Origin: an uncultured Aquimarina sp.
GTDB lineage: Bacteria > Bacteroidota > Bacteroidia > Flavobacteriales > Flavobacteriaceae
Direction of reading: 5' to 3'
Assembly (NCBI GenBank): GCA_947492105.1
Contig: CANLMN010000020.1
Location: forward strand, 1 to 64,000
DNA: 64,000 nt
Both the position numbers and the translations under genes were made by a program. Of the stretch, positions 9,140 to 18,664 are shown one piece after another. The notes under the pieces are model-generated. The model did no database searches and had not been told where the DNA came from. It worked only from the letters and a program-made list of their open reading frames with translations. Within the stretch, counting starts at the first letter, position 1, and every line of letters starts with the position of its first letter.

Positions 9140-9631
9140 CTAAAACTGATAGCGTACTCCAACTCCTATATCAAAGTCTAGACCATCATTAAAATCTCCA
9201 AAGCCGATTTCTGGACGAAAATCTAGTGATAATAATAGTGGGAATTCAAAGTTATACTCTAATCCAATATTACCTGCAAGAAAGAAAAAGGAACCGCTAT
9301 CTCCATTATCGTTTATGAAGCGATCATCTTTGACACTCCAAAATCCAATTCCACCACCAGGCCCCACATACCAATTAAAACCTCTATCGAGATTAAAAAC
9401 CCATTGATATAAGCCAGCAATTTTTATTGCATCAAAGTTTTTGCTATCACGCCATCCTAGATCTAATTCTAATCGATTATTATCTGTAAGTCCTAATTGG
9501 TAAGAAACTTCTGCTCCAAAACCATCATTGTCACCAAGACGGAGACCGATTGCATGTTTAGAGATATCTTGGGCATGCATTCCAAATGCAACACTTAATA
9601 CAAGTGTACTTACTAAAACAAAGTTTTTCAT
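9140..9631 (-). CDS. Small outer-membrane beta-barrel protein
   Basis: A 163-residue protein with a Sec signal peptide (about 1-20, ending GMHAQ) followed by alternating amphipathic strands (ISKHAIGLRLG, GFGAEVSYQLGL, NRLELDLGWR) and a C-terminal aromatic residue (GVGVRYQF), as expected for an eight-stranded barrel of the OmpA-like/OmpW-like type. No enzyme motif is visible. It is monocistronic with a strong terminator. The function is unknown; a structural or adhesive outer-membrane role is possible. Confidence 0.8.
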   Translation of the reverse strand: MKNFVLVSTLVLSVAFGMHAQDISKHAIGLRLGDNDGFGAEVSYQLGLTDNNRLELDLGWRDSKNFDAIKIAGLYQWVFNLDRGFNWYVGPGGGIGFWSVKDDRFINDNGDSGSFFFLAGNIGLEYNFEFPLLLSLDFRPEIGFGDFNDGLDFDIGVGVRYQF

Positions 9632-9703
9632 AATAGATATATATATGTTTATAAAGAATTTATAAATGTTAAAATAGTACGAATATTTTGGTTTTTTGAT
9701 ATT

Positions 9704-10814
9704 TTATAATTCTGAACTAGATTCATCTTTTTGTCCCATCATCATCAGATACGCTTTTAGGAACGGATCAATGCGACCATCCATTACGGCATCTACATTA
9801 CCAGTTTCTTCTGCTGTACGGACATCTTTTACCAGTTTGTAGGGGTGCATTACATAATTACGAATTTGCGATCCCCATTCGATTTTCATCTTCGATGCTT
9901 CGATTTCGTCTCTAGCAGCTTGTCGCTCTTTTAACTCTATTTCGTACAGTTGTGATTTGAGCATTTGCATTGCTTTTTCTCGATTCTCTAATTGAGATCT
10001 CGTTTCGGAATTATGAATGATAATACCTGTAGGGTGATGAGTAAGTATTGCCTTGGTTTCCACTTTATTTACATTTTGTCCACCGGCACCACTAGATCTA
10101 GCAAAATCCCATTTGATATCTGCGGGATTGATGTCAATCTCGATCGTATCATCGGCTAATGGATATACATAGACAGATGCAAAGGAGGTATGTCGCTTGG
10201 CATTGCTATCAAAGGGAGAGATACGAACTAATCGGTGCACGCCATTTTCGCCTTTGAGCCATCCAAATGCATATTCTCCATCAATTTCTAAGGTTACCGT
10301 TTTGATACCAGCAGCGTCTCCTTCTTGGTAATTAAGCTCCTTGATTTTGAATCCCTGTTTTTCTGCCCACATTAGGTACATACGCATAAGCATACTAGCC
10401 CAGTCACAGCTCTCTGTACCACCAGCACCGGCTGTAATTTGTAATACAGCACTCATACTATCACCTTCTTCGCTTAGCATGTTTTTGAACTCTAATCCTT
10501 CTATGAGTTCGAGTGTTGTATCATAACTAGCCAAGACCTCTTCTTCGGTAGTATCACCTTCTTTATAAAATTCGAATAGAACTTCAAGATCTTCCAGAAG
10601 ACTTACTCCTTTTTTATAATCAGAGACCCATTTCTTCTCTGCGTTCAGTGCCCGCATAATTATTTCGGCCTTTTTGGCATCATTCCAAAAGTCAGGAGCA
10701 AAGGTTTTCTCCTCTTCATTGGCTATCTGTATAAGTTTGGCATCAACGTCAAAGATACCCCCTTAACGCATCCAGGCGCTTTTTCAGATCTAATAAAGTG
10801 TCCGTAGTGATCAT
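9704..10814 (-). CDS. prfB: Peptide chain release factor 2 with programmed +1 frameshift
   Basis: RF2 terminates translation at UGA and UAA. The first 21 codons from ATG at 10814 read MITTDTLLDLKKRLDALRGYL and end at TGA (10751-10749). Skipping one base after CTT continues as DVDAKLIQIANEEEKTF and joins the 317-codon main frame, giving 369 residues, normal for RF2. The recognition loop SPF (about 199-201) and the catalytic GGQ (about 244-246, in SGAGGQNVNK) are present. The frameshift makes expression depend on RF2 level: scarce RF2 slows UGA decoding and promotes slippage. An annotation starting at the internal ATG (10657) would lose 52 residues. Confidence 0.97.
10747..10763 (-). promoter_or_regulatory. 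RF2 programmed +1 frameshift site
   Basis: On the minus strand the site reads AGG GGG TAT CTT TGA C: an SD-like AGGGGG, three bases, then the slippery CTT followed by the UGA stop and C. This matches the classical prfB autoregulatory site. It is notable because SD-like pairing is used for recoding in a lineage where ordinary gene starts rarely use it. Confidence 0.95.
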
Positions 10815-11247
10815 AATAATTCATATAAGTTTCACGCAAAAATACACCTTCGATTGGAATTGCTTGTACTTTTTTGGTGCTATTTTTATCCTAATACTCC
10901 AAAGATAATGCTATTGGTATTCGTGGTTATTTCGTAAACAGCAAATCATCACTTCTTTATAGTCTAATCATTCATAGGCTTATGATTCGCAGGATACTAT
11001 TTACAGATTCATTTCTATTCTGTTCTTTTTGCAAAAGCAACTCAGAAGTTATATCAGTAAAAATGTATTTGTATATGCCAAAGTAGTAGAAAAAGGATTA
11101 GCCCATGGGTAAATACTTCTGTATTATTAATTTGGTATATTAGATTTTTATGTCATAAAAAACACCAAAACCAAAACAAAGTTTAGTATTTTTAGCTTGG
11201 TTAACTTGTACTATTAAAGATCGTTAGATGTAAATAGAAAAGGCCAA
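10815..11247. other. Intergenic region between divergent genes, with degenerate MITE fragments
   Basis: A 433-bp region that must hold the promoters of prfB and of the plus-strand gene at 11248. A short decayed piece resembling family B (TATATCAGTAAAAATGTATT, then AGTAGTAGAAAAAGGA) lies at about 11050-11100, and a family A-like end (TTAATTTGGTATATTA) at about 11127-11142. Nothing else is recognisable. Confidence 0.45.
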
Positions 11248-11997
11248 ATGGATAAAAATAGAACTATAGAAATAGTAGAAGCACTTGTTTGCGGATGTTC
11301 TCCCGTGACTGGAGCAATGCCAAATAATGATAGTGTATCGCATGAACGAGACATGATTCGAGCATTACTAATTGCTATTAACCTACTCGGAATAGACGAA
11401 TCAGAGGTAATTTCAGAAATTGAAATTGATGATTTGGATAGTAAAAAAGTTCTTGAGTTATTCAAAGAAGAAGAGCAAAGACCTACTCCCCATAGCTCAG
11501 TTGGTCTTTTCTTAAGGATAAGAAGGTTTAAAAACAAAACAGCTATTTTCAATCAATTGTATGGGAAATATGAAAATATGCTTAAAAAAGGACAGCTTTT
11601 AGATTTTTTTACGCAATATCTATCAGGTAACAAATTGAATGACAGAAATAATCTAAAAGATAATCCGTACTGCGAAATTGATTTTTTTCAAAAAGAAACA
11701 TTTAATAGACGTACTGAAAAAGCTGTGAATCCGCTAAAAGAAAAAGTTGACACCCTGGGGGGGCAAAAAAATGAAAACCTCTCTGATTATGTTAAGAATT
11801 CCAGAATCAATCATTCAAGAGCATACGAACCTTTGACTGATGTTAAAAAACAACTTTTGGGCAGAGCCATGGAATATACGAATGACCTTGAATTACTTCC
11901 CTACTGTTTTCAAAGAGGAAAAGGCTCTAAAGAGTCTTGTGAACAAAGACTGATTTATGAATTTCAAAACCTGAATAATGTCAGAAACCAAAACTGA
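11248..11997 (+). CDS. Unrecognised protein coupled to a UvrD-like helicase
   Basis: I do not recognise this 249-residue soluble protein. The N-terminal 60 residues look helical with a CGCSPVTG segment and a charged ERDMIRALLIAINLLGI helix; the middle (about 90-130) is rich in Lys, Arg and aromatics (LFLRIRRFKNKTAIFNQLYG); the C-terminal 80 residues are polar with no known motif. There is no signal peptide or membrane segment. It overlaps the start of the helicase gene by 20 nt, so the two are almost certainly translated together and probably work together. The pair is isolated between intergenic regions, as accessory or defence modules often are. A regulatory, adaptor or nucleic-acid-binding role is possible but not shown. 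Confidence 0.7.
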   Translation: MDKNRTIEIVEALVCGCSPVTGAMPNNDSVSHERDMIRALLIAINLLGIDESEVISEIEIDDLDSKKVLELFKEEEQRPTPHSSVGLFLRIRRFKNKTAIFNQLYGKYENMLKKGQLLDFFTQYLSGNKLNDRNNLKDNPYCEIDFFQKETFNRRTEKAVNPLKEKVDTLGGQKNENLSDYVKNSRINHSRAYEPLTDVKKQLLGRAMEYTNDLELLPYCFQRGKGSKESCEQRLIYEFQNLNNVRNQN

Positions 11998-14125
11998 TTT
12001 AAGTGGTCTTAACGAGAAGCAAAGGATGGCCGTTGTAAGTGAATGTAAAAGACTTCTTGTTTTGGCTGGAGCAGGTTCAGGAAAAACAAAAACACTCCTC
12101 CAAAAACTTATCTATCTCATAGAAGAGAAAGGTGTTAATCCCAGTAATATTTTGGCAATTACATTTACAAAAAATGCGGCGAATGAAATGTTGGACCGAT
12201 TAATCATTTCTGCGGATGATACAGAAGAGTATGCCGAAATATTAGCGGATAAAAATAGAACTGCAAAAGAAAAGGATACGGAGCGCTACTTTTTTACAAA
12301 AAAATATAAATGGATTGATAATTTAACACTTAGAACCTTCCATAGCTTGTGTTATAGTATTATTCGCAATTTTGGAGTGAATGAGTTTGATAACAAATTC
12401 AAAATAATCGGAGATACAAAAGCAACAACTAATGAATTTATCAAATATTCGGCAACCGAAACAGTTTTTGAGGTTATCCACAAAATTCTAATCGAACATT
12501 GTGAATCCAATGAGTATCTGCTTCATTTGAAAAGATATATTTTGGATTATATGATTGACAAAATTCATGTAGAAAAAGACAAACAGTTCTCATTACCAAA
12601 AAACGGTAAATATTATACAACATTAAATGGAACCAAAGTTCGTTCCAAATCAGAACAATATATTGCTGATTGGCTGTATCGACACAGTATCAAATTTGAA
12701 TATGAACCTAATGTAAATTTTAGAGACTTCGATTTTCGACCTGATTTTTTTATTCCAGAAGCCAATCTCTATTTAGAACATGTGAGTAACAAAAGTTATC
12801 CTACCAAAGGTAAAGAGTTACAATTCCATAAAGCAAATAAGCTTCTCGTAAAAACCTTTGAGCATCAGACTACAGATACTGCACTTTTCAATTTGGTCCT
12901 CGAAAGAGTTATAAAAAATAGACTTCCCTCTCATTATCATTTTTCTACAGCTTTGTCTTTTGAAGAGGAATTCCATTCATATCATAAAGAAATTAAGGAT
13001 TTTCTCCGACAAACAATGAGAGTGATTGATATGATCAAAGTAGAAGATATACCTATCAAAACTACCTTGGAAATAGCACAAAAAGACCAGCACGAAAGAG
13101 TGAGAGATTTCTATCGTTTGGCTATTCCTCTAATACAACACTATAAGTCATATTGTACAAACAAATCTTATCTTGATTTTAATGATATGATTACAAGAAC
13201 TATTTCACTATTCAGGAATCATAGAGCGATAGGAGATAAGTTTAGAACTAAGTACGAGTACATACTTGTGGATGAGTTTCAGGACGTAAACAACTTGCAG
13301 GTAGCGCTAATAAAACTGCTGTTGACAAACAAAAATCAACTTTTCTGTGTTGGTGATGATTGGCAGAGTATCTATGGTTTTAGAGGTTCAAATGTGGATT
13401 ACATAGTCAATTTTAAGGAGCATTTCGAAGACGCAGAAACGATAAAATTAAGTATGAATTATCGTAGTACAGAACATATAGTTGGAGCAAGTAATGAAGT
13501 AATCAAACACAACAAATTCAAGGTTGATAAAAACGTTCAATCTAATAAAAAATCAAGTAGTAAAATTCACATTTATGCAGGTAAAAATGAAGCCGAAAAT
13601 ATAGCATACGTACTAGATCAAATCAATAAGCTCAAAGGTAGGGGATATACCAAAGATGATATATTGTTTTTGTATCGTAGAAGTAAAATGTATTACTCAT
13701 ATTTTCAAAGATTTAAACAAGATCGTGTATTTGTTTCAGGCAAAACTATTCACGCTTCAAAAGGGCTTGAGGCAAAGGCAGTTTTTATTATTGGTTTAAC
13801 CGAGGGGAGTGGTGGGTTTCCTGATATTTGGATGGAAGACAGAATTTATCAAGTTATCAAGGCATCAAATCATGACTTATTACTCGAAGAAGAAAGACGA
13901 CTTTTTTATGTCGCAATCACTAGAGCAAAGGATGATTTGTTTTTGATTACCGAAAAAGGAAATGAGTCAAGTTTTCTGAAAGAAATCCCGGATAATTTTA
14001 CTTTTAAAACAAGTATTCCTTTTAAATCTGTAATGGAAGAGATTACACTTTGTTCAAAATGTAGCAATAGATTGGACGAAACCTTTGTTTTTTGTCCGTA
14101 TTGTGGAGAAGAGCAGTACAATTAA
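11978..14125 (+). CDS. UvrD/Rep-type superfamily 1 helicase with nuclease-like insert and C-terminal zinc ribbon
   Basis: A 715-residue SF1A helicase. Walker A (AGAGSGKT, 30-37), DEFQD motif II, GDDWQSIYGFRG motif III and ERRLFYVAITRAKDDLF motif VI are all present, so ATPase activity is expected. Between the usual 1A and 1B regions (about 217-300) there is an insert with SEQYIADWL, FEYEP, RPDFFIP (Asp256) and LYLEHVS (Glu267), the arrangement seen in PD-(D/E)xK-like inserts of helicase IV-type proteins; the final Lys is not obvious, so cleavage is uncertain. The last 24 residues form a CxxC-CxxC zinc ribbon (CSKCSNRL, CPYCGEEQ). It likely unwinds or processes DNA ends in repair or phage defence. 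It is coupled to the upstream unknown gene. Confidence 0.85.
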   Translation: MSETKTDLSGLNEKQRMAVVSECKRLLVLAGAGSGKTKTLLQKLIYLIEEKGVNPSNILAITFTKNAANEMLDRLIISADDTEEYAEILADKNRTAKEKDTERYFFTKKYKWIDNLTLRTFHSLCYSIIRNFGVNEFDNKFKIIGDTKATTNEFIKYSATETVFEVIHKILIEHCESNEYLLHLKRYILDYMIDKIHVEKDKQFSLPKNGKYYTTLNGTKVRSKSEQYIADWLYRHSIKFEYEPNVNFRDFDFRPDFFIPEANLYLEHVSNKSYPTKGKELQFHKANKLLVKTFEHQTTDTALFNLVLERVIKNRLPSHYHFSTALSFEEEFHSYHKEIKDFLRQTMRVIDMIKVEDIPIKTTLEIAQKDQHERVRDFYRLAIPLIQHYKSYCTNKSYLDFNDMITRTISLFRNHRAIGDKFRTKYEYILVDEFQDVNNLQVALIKLLLTNKNQLFCVGDDWQSIYGFRGSNVDYIVNFKEHFEDAETIKLSMNYRSTEHIVGASNEVIKHNKFKVDKNVQSNKKSSSKIHIYAGKNEAENIAYVLDQINKLKGRGYTKDDILFLYRRSKMYYSYFQRFKQDRVFVSGKTIHASKGLEAKAVFIIGLTEGSGGFPDIWMEDRIYQVIKASNHDLLLEEERRLFYVAITRAKDDLFLITEKGNESSFLKEIPDNFTFKTSIPFKSVMEEITLCSKCSNRLDETFVFCPYCGEEQYN

Positions 14126-14354
14126 CAAAAAGTTAAGATGACATTTTCTTTCTCTAAAAAGTGGAGAAAATTTACTCGTTTTTTATTGCGTTTTTATCCG
14201 TAACACTGTTATGAATTTTGCAAAGCGCTTTATCTGATTATATTTCATCATATTTTTTGTCAAAAAACAAAGAATATAGAAGGAATTGATGAATAAAATG
14301 AATATGATATCAGGAATTGCTAATTTTCAAAACTTATAGTTATAGCATTGCAAT

Positions 14355-14519
14355 ATTACCAATTTAGGTATATAAATTCGTATTAATGACACTGTTATTT
14401 TTTTAGGTAAAAATACCGTGATGCCATTGCATAACCTCAGTTATGGAATATATGAACAAGGCATTTCGATAGAAAAAGAACAAGTCAATATGCGACATTA
14501 TATAGCTAATTTGGTATAA
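14355..14519. repeat. MITE-like element, family A (best copy, A3)
   Basis: A complete 165-bp element. The left end ATTACCAATTTAGGTATATA and the right end TATATAGCTAATTTGGTATA form about 35-bp imperfect inverted repeats. Inside, AAAAATACCGTGATGCCATT is shared with all other copies. It ends 12 bp from the stop of the minus-strand DUF6048 gene and could act as its terminator. Confidence 0.8.
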
Positions 14520-14530
14520 AATAGTTTGAG

Positions 14531-15310
14531 CTATCGTTTTTTCTTATAAAAAGGAAGCAGATAGGTGATGGTATAATTATATCCTACACCGATCTTACTA
14601 AAGTCATTGGTAAGACCAAAACCGGGGATATAAAGGTTCTTGAAACTACCTGGTTGTTTTTGTTGAAGAGTACGTCTTAATGCAATACTAGCACTGAGAT
14701 AGATGTTTGTACTAGCTATTTCTGCTTTGAGGCCAAATACCAACTCGATCCAACTTGCTGTCAAATCCTCTACTTTTCCCAATTGAGGATCTCCATCGTT
14801 TCTGGTATCTTGCGGAAAAACAGCGATACCTTCATTATCTCTAGTTATAGTAAAGCTGTTGAGTTCTTGACTAAAAGAAGCCATACCATATCGTATACCA
14901 GCAATAATGCTATTTTGCATACCATACCAGTTGTCATAGAGATTAACATCTCCTCCAATACGAATATAAGACCCCTTTGTTGTGGTGTTTATGTTGGGTA
15001 AATCTTTGATAATAGATTCATTTCCTAGCTCCATAGCCGCGTACAACGTTTTGTATATACGATAATCACCAACAAGTTCCAATCCGGTATAATTCTCTTC
15101 TATCGAAGTGCGGATAAGTTTGCTGATATCGGCCCCTATACGTAATCCATACTTTTCATTAGGAGGCAAAGTATCTGTGGTACGAACAACGGCTTCTTTT
15201 TGTTCTTTTTTGGGTTTAGGAATGCTTTCTTGCGTAGTTTTTTGTTTCTGCCCAAGAAGAAGCGTTGTCCCAAACAGACTAATGGCTAATAATAATGTGT
15301 ATCTCTTCAC
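14531..15310 (-). CDS. DUF6048 family outer-membrane protein
   Basis: A 259-residue protein with a Sec signal peptide (about 1-20, ending LLLGQ), a polar linker rich in Lys and Glu, and a beta-rich remainder (YGLRIGADISKLIRTS, GLELVGDYRIYKTLY, IGVGYNYTITYLLPFY) that looks like an outer-membrane barrel. It matches the flavobacterial DUF6048 family, found downstream of the DUF6452 and rlmD genes. It overlaps the upstream DUF6452 gene by 32 nt. The function is unknown; the conserved order suggests DUF6452 and DUF6048 form one envelope unit. Confidence 0.8.
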   Translation of the reverse strand: MKRYTLLLAISLFGTTLLLGQKQKTTQESIPKPKKEQKEAVVRTTDTLPPNEKYGLRIGADISKLIRTSIEENYTGLELVGDYRIYKTLYAAMELGNESIIKDLPNINTTTKGSYIRIGGDVNLYDNWYGMQNSIIAGIRYGMASFSQELNSFTITRDNEGIAVFPQDTRNDGDPQLGKVEDLTASWIELVFGLKAEIASTNIYLSASIALRRTLQQKQPGSFKNLYIPGFGLTNDFSKIGVGYNYTITYLLPFYKKKR

Positions 15311-15830
15311 TATTTTCTATGGTTGAATTTTCAACTCTTATTTGTTCGATCCATTTGTCATCATCCATAAACTCTGTTTGAGAATTGAATAATGCTTCAA
15401 AAGTTACTTTGTATCCGCAAGCTCTACTTACATAATCATATCTTCTAGTATATACAACCTCTACAGTATCTATATTCTGTATCGATATCATATTTTTATC
15501 AACCTGACCAGCGTTTTTTATAAAATAGAAAGTAGTACTATTGTTTTCTGTATCTAGAGGTAAACTAATTTCGTTTGAATTCGTAGGCGTAGTGGGGAGT
15601 AGTAGTGAGTCGGATACTGCTCCCTTAATCCCTACTTGTAAAAACGGGACTGCTTTAACATTATCACTATCTGATAATCTAAAAGCAAATTTTACCAGTG
15701 GAGTTTTTTGCGTTTCGGCAGAGCAGATATCGTCTTTTTCACAACAATAAAATAAGGCTGCGATAAAGAAAAAAATAAAAATCTGTGGAAGATTATTCTT
15801 TATTATTTTAACAAATTTAATATCAAGCAT
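15279..15830 (-). CDS. DUF6452 family lipoprotein
   Basis: A 183-residue protein starting with a basic region and one hydrophobic segment (IFIFFFIAALFYCC), with a likely lipidated Cys before EKDDICSAE. The rest is beta-rich with conserved Cys (DDICSAE, RACGYKV) typical of DUF6452. It lies between rlmD (17 nt away) and DUF6048 (32-nt overlap), a common flavobacterial order. Its role is unknown; a periplasm-facing or surface lipoprotein that works with the DUF6048 barrel is likely. Confidence 0.78.
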   Translation of the reverse strand: MLDIKFVKIIKNNLPQIFIFFFIAALFYCCEKDDICSAETQKTPLVKFAFRLSDSDNVKAVPFLQVGIKGAVSDSLLLPTTPTNSNEISLPLDTENNSTTFYFIKNAGQVDKNMISIQNIDTVEVVYTRRYDYVSRACGYKVTFEALFNSQTEFMDDDKWIEQIRVENSTIENSEEIHIIISH

Positions 15831-15847
15831 CTATTTTGAGTTAGAAT

Positions 15848-17257
15848 TTATCGCTTTTCTAATAAAACCACATTCTCTACATGATAGGTTTGTGGAAACA
15901 TATCTACAGGTTGTACCTTGATGATTTTGTATGCATCGTCCATTAGTGCTAGATCTCTAGCTTGTGTAGCACTATTGCAACTAACATATACAATTCGCTT
16001 AGGAGCAATGCCCAATAATTGTGCCACAACATCCTTGTGCATCCCATCACGAGGAGGATCTGTAATTACGACATCTGGATGTCCATTTGCATCTATAAAA
16101 TCTTGAGTGAACACCTTTTTCATATCACCTACAAAAAACGATACATTATCAATTTTATTCACTTCGGCATTAATTTTGGCATCATTAATTGCCTCAAGAA
16201 CGGATTCTACACCGATTACTTTTTTGGCATTTTTTGCCACAAATTGTGCAATAGTACCTGTTCCTGTGTACAAATCATATACAAGTTCATTACCCGTCAG
16301 TCCAGCAAAGTCACGTGTAACCTTATACAACTCATAGGCCTGTTCAGAATTGGTTTGATAAAAGGATTTGGCATTGATTCTAAAGCGTAACCCTTCCATT
16401 TCTTCTTCAATATAATCGCGTCCGTTATAACAAACGATCTCCTGATCATAAATGGTATCATTCCCTTTGTTATTTATTACATATAGTAATGCCGTAATTT
16501 CTGGGAATTTTTGTGATAGGTGTTCTAATAGCAACGTTCTTTTTGTAGAATCCTCATGAAAGAATTGTACCAAAACCATAATTTCGCCAATAGAGCTCAT
16601 CCGAATCATCAGCGTACGTAAGAACCCCCTTTGGTTTCTAGCATTATAAAACTCCAAGTCATTAATAGTGGCAAATTCTTTGACACTATTACGGATTGCA
16701 TTACTAGGATCTTGCTGTAAATGACATTTTTTTATGTCTAATATTTTGTCCCACATTCCGGGAATATGAAATCCCAAGGCATTTCTGTCCTCAATAGGAT
16801 CTTCACTTTTAATCTCCTCCAATGATAACCAACGGCTATCACTAAAAGAGAATTCCATTTTGTTACGATAATTATATGTTTGTGCAGAACCTAGAATAGG
16901 AGTAACTTCAGGTAATTCAACTTTGCCAAGACGAGTCAAATTATTGTATACCTCGTTCTGTTTGTACGATAATTGATACTGGTAGTCCATAAACTGCCAT
17001 TTGCATCCACCACAGGTGCCAAAATGCTCGCAAGCAGGTTGGGTGCGTTGATCTGAATAATGATGAAAATTAATAGCATTACCTTCATAGTATGCCTTTC
17101 GTTTTTTGGTTGTTTGGATATCTATGACATCCCCAGGAACAGCGTTACTCACAAAAATGACTTTGCCATCAGGAGCCTTGGCGATACTTTTGCCTTTTGC
17201 TCCCGCATCTACTACTGAGATATTTTCAAAAACCTGCCGTTTATTTTTTCTAGCCAT
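15848..17257 (-). CDS. rlmD: 23S rRNA (uracil-1939-C5)-methyltransferase RlmD (RumA)
   Basis: A 469-residue SAM-dependent RNA methyltransferase of the TrmA/RumA family. It has an N-terminal TRAM-like beta barrel (about 1-65), the iron-sulfur cluster cysteines in CEHFGTCGGCKWQ (about 76-88) with a later Cys in KKCHLQQ, the SAM-binding motif VYDLYTGTGTIAQF, TDPPRDG, and the catalytic Cys in IVYVSCNSAT. Length and motifs fit the family well. It heads the operon rlmD-DUF6452-DUF6048. Bacteroidota carry several RumA-like paralogues, so the exact target uridine is inferred. Confidence 0.9.
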   Translation of the reverse strand: MARKNKRQVFENISVVDAGAKGKSIAKAPDGKVIFVSNAVPGDVIDIQTTKKRKAYYEGNAINFHHYSDQRTQPACEHFGTCGGCKWQFMDYQYQLSYKQNEVYNNLTRLGKVELPEVTPILGSAQTYNYRNKMEFSFSDSRWLSLEEIKSEDPIEDRNALGFHIPGMWDKILDIKKCHLQQDPSNAIRNSVKEFATINDLEFYNARNQRGFLRTLMIRMSSIGEIMVLVQFFHEDSTKRTLLLEHLSQKFPEITALLYVINNKGNDTIYDQEIVCYNGRDYIEEEMEGLRFRINAKSFYQTNSEQAYELYKVTRDFAGLTGNELVYDLYTGTGTIAQFVAKNAKKVIGVESVLEAINDAKINAEVNKIDNVSFFVGDMKKVFTQDFIDANGHPDVVITDPPRDGMHKDVVAQLLGIAPKRIVYVSCNSATQARDLALMDDAYKIIKVQPVDMFPQTYHVENVVLLEKR

Positions 17258-17291
17258 GTGGCAAAAATAGCATAATTAAGATGAAATAATA

Positions 17292-17323
17292 TTTGAGAGA
17301 ACTATTATTTTTATGTACCTTCG
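17292..17323 (+). promoter_or_regulatory. Candidate Bacteroidota promoter of the lipoprotein gene
   Basis: TTTG (17292-17295) is separated by 20 bp from TACCTTCG (17316-17323), close to the Bacteroidota sigma-A pattern TTTG-N19-TAnnTTYG. It would give a leader of about 110 nt before the start at 17442. It lies in the short gap after the divergent rlmD gene. Confidence 0.5.
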
Positions 17324-17441
17324 ATTTATATTATCCGATTACTAGTATCGTACGTAGTCGTTATAATTGCCAATTCCTTCCAAATATTTTTCATTTTAAT
17401 TTTTAAGCATATAAACAAATAAATTTTTAAAACTCAATTTT

Positions 17442-18500
17442 ATGAAACGGATATTTAAACGAAAATCTGAATTATTAGCATTATTGTTTGTTGGACTTAT
17501 GGTCGGATGTGGTAGTGATGATAGTGCTACGGATATAATAGAAACCATTGACCCAACATCAAATGATATAACTACAATAAGAATCGTTGAAGGTGCAACA
17601 GATAATATAGATACTGTTACCTTAAACGGAGAAGCGAATAGTACCGTAAAATTACGCGTGAATTATAAGATTACTGGTACTACAGAGATGAAAAGACTTT
17701 ATATAACGCAAGAATTACCAGGACAGTCTCCAATGCCTTTTGAATTTCCTTTGTTAAAGAATAGAGCAAAGAAAAGGGATGGATCTATTGATTTGGATAA
17801 ATCAAATGAGAAAGAATTTGATTTCACTTTTGATGTCAATGTACCGAGTAATCCTAATGATGGTCAAATCGTTTACAAAATTTGGGCTACGACAGGTAGA
17901 GGAGATTTTAGAGATACATCAAAAAGGTTACTCCCTACATTCATAGGTACTGCTACAGTAGGTGTAGGTACTAATGCTAATGCTCCATTAGTTCAAGTTT
18001 CTAGTTTGAAATTGGATGCACCTCTTGCTGATGGTCAATCTAATTCTTTTATTTCATTATTGGATCCAAGTACACCATATCAAATCAAAGCAGGAGCAGG
18101 TTTAGTTTCTTTTTGGGATTTTGGGTACTTTTTCGGAAACACAGGTAAGGCTTCTTTTGCATCAGCAAATGGATATTCAAGCCTTATTGTTGATTTAGTA
18201 AAAATTGCTAATGAAAACAAAGAAGATGCAGATGCAGCTGACGTAGAGAAAGAGGATCTTAACATGATGTATTTTGCAAAGAGTACAAAAACCAAAGCAG
18301 ATTTTGAAGGATATACAACTTCAGCTGATCTTGATTTTATTGTAAAATCTGATAGCCAAACTGTTAATCAACTTACTACTGATGCTGTGGTAGAATTTGT
18401 AGACAAAACTGGAAAAAAAGGATTGATCTTAGTTACTAAGGTTGTAGAAGGTTTTGGTAATGACGGAGAAATTACTCTAGACATGAAAATCCAACCATAA
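17442..18500 (+). CDS. Uncharacterised surface lipoprotein
   Basis: A 352-residue lipoprotein: basic N-terminus, hydrophobic stretch, lipobox GLMVGC with Cys23, then GSDDS, an acidic stretch typical of Bacteroidota surface-exposed lipoproteins. The body is beta-rich, with an Ig-like region (about 50-160, KLRVNYKITGTTEMKRLYIT) and a second half (about 180-352) containing SFWDFGYFFGNTGKASF. I do not recognise the family. It has its own promoter candidate and a strong terminator, so it is monocistronic. A structural or binding role outside the cell is plausible, but there are no catalytic motifs. Confidence 0.78.
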   Translation: MKRIFKRKSELLALLFVGLMVGCGSDDSATDIIETIDPTSNDITTIRIVEGATDNIDTVTLNGEANSTVKLRVNYKITGTTEMKRLYITQELPGQSPMPFEFPLLKNRAKKRDGSIDLDKSNEKEFDFTFDVNVPSNPNDGQIVYKIWATTGRGDFRDTSKRLLPTFIGTATVGVGTNANAPLVQVSSLKLDAPLADGQSNSFISLLDPSTPYQIKAGAGLVSFWDFGYFFGNTGKASFASANGYSSLIVDLVKIANENKEDADAADVEKEDLNMMYFAKSTKTKADFEGYTTSADLDFIVKSDSQTVNQLTTDAVVEFVDKTGKKGLILVTKVVEGFGNDGEITLDMKIQP

Positions 18501-18509
18501 TATCCTGAA

Positions 18510-18563
18510 GGTATATATAAAAAGAAAAAGGGGCTGTCTGAAAAGATGGCCTTTTTTTATATA
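18510..18563 (+). terminator. Rho-independent terminator of the lipoprotein gene
   Basis: AAAAAGGGGCTGTCT pairs with AGATGGCCTTTTTTT around a GAAA loop, with a bulge, and outer TATATA arms lengthen the stem. A T run follows on the plus strand. It starts about 10 bp after the stop of the lipoprotein gene. Confidence 0.75.
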
Positions 18564-18664
18564 TAATGCCCATATATGGAGTTTCTATTCATCAAGGCTT
18601 TCAAGAGAATTGTATTCATGATGTTTCTTGTTCTATAAAAATATAAAAAGTGTATTCTGAATAC

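Noticed and set aside
9704-10814. Frameshift in prfB as a sequencing error or pseudogene
   Set aside because: The break coincides exactly with the conserved programmed +1 frameshift signal and restores a full-length RF2.
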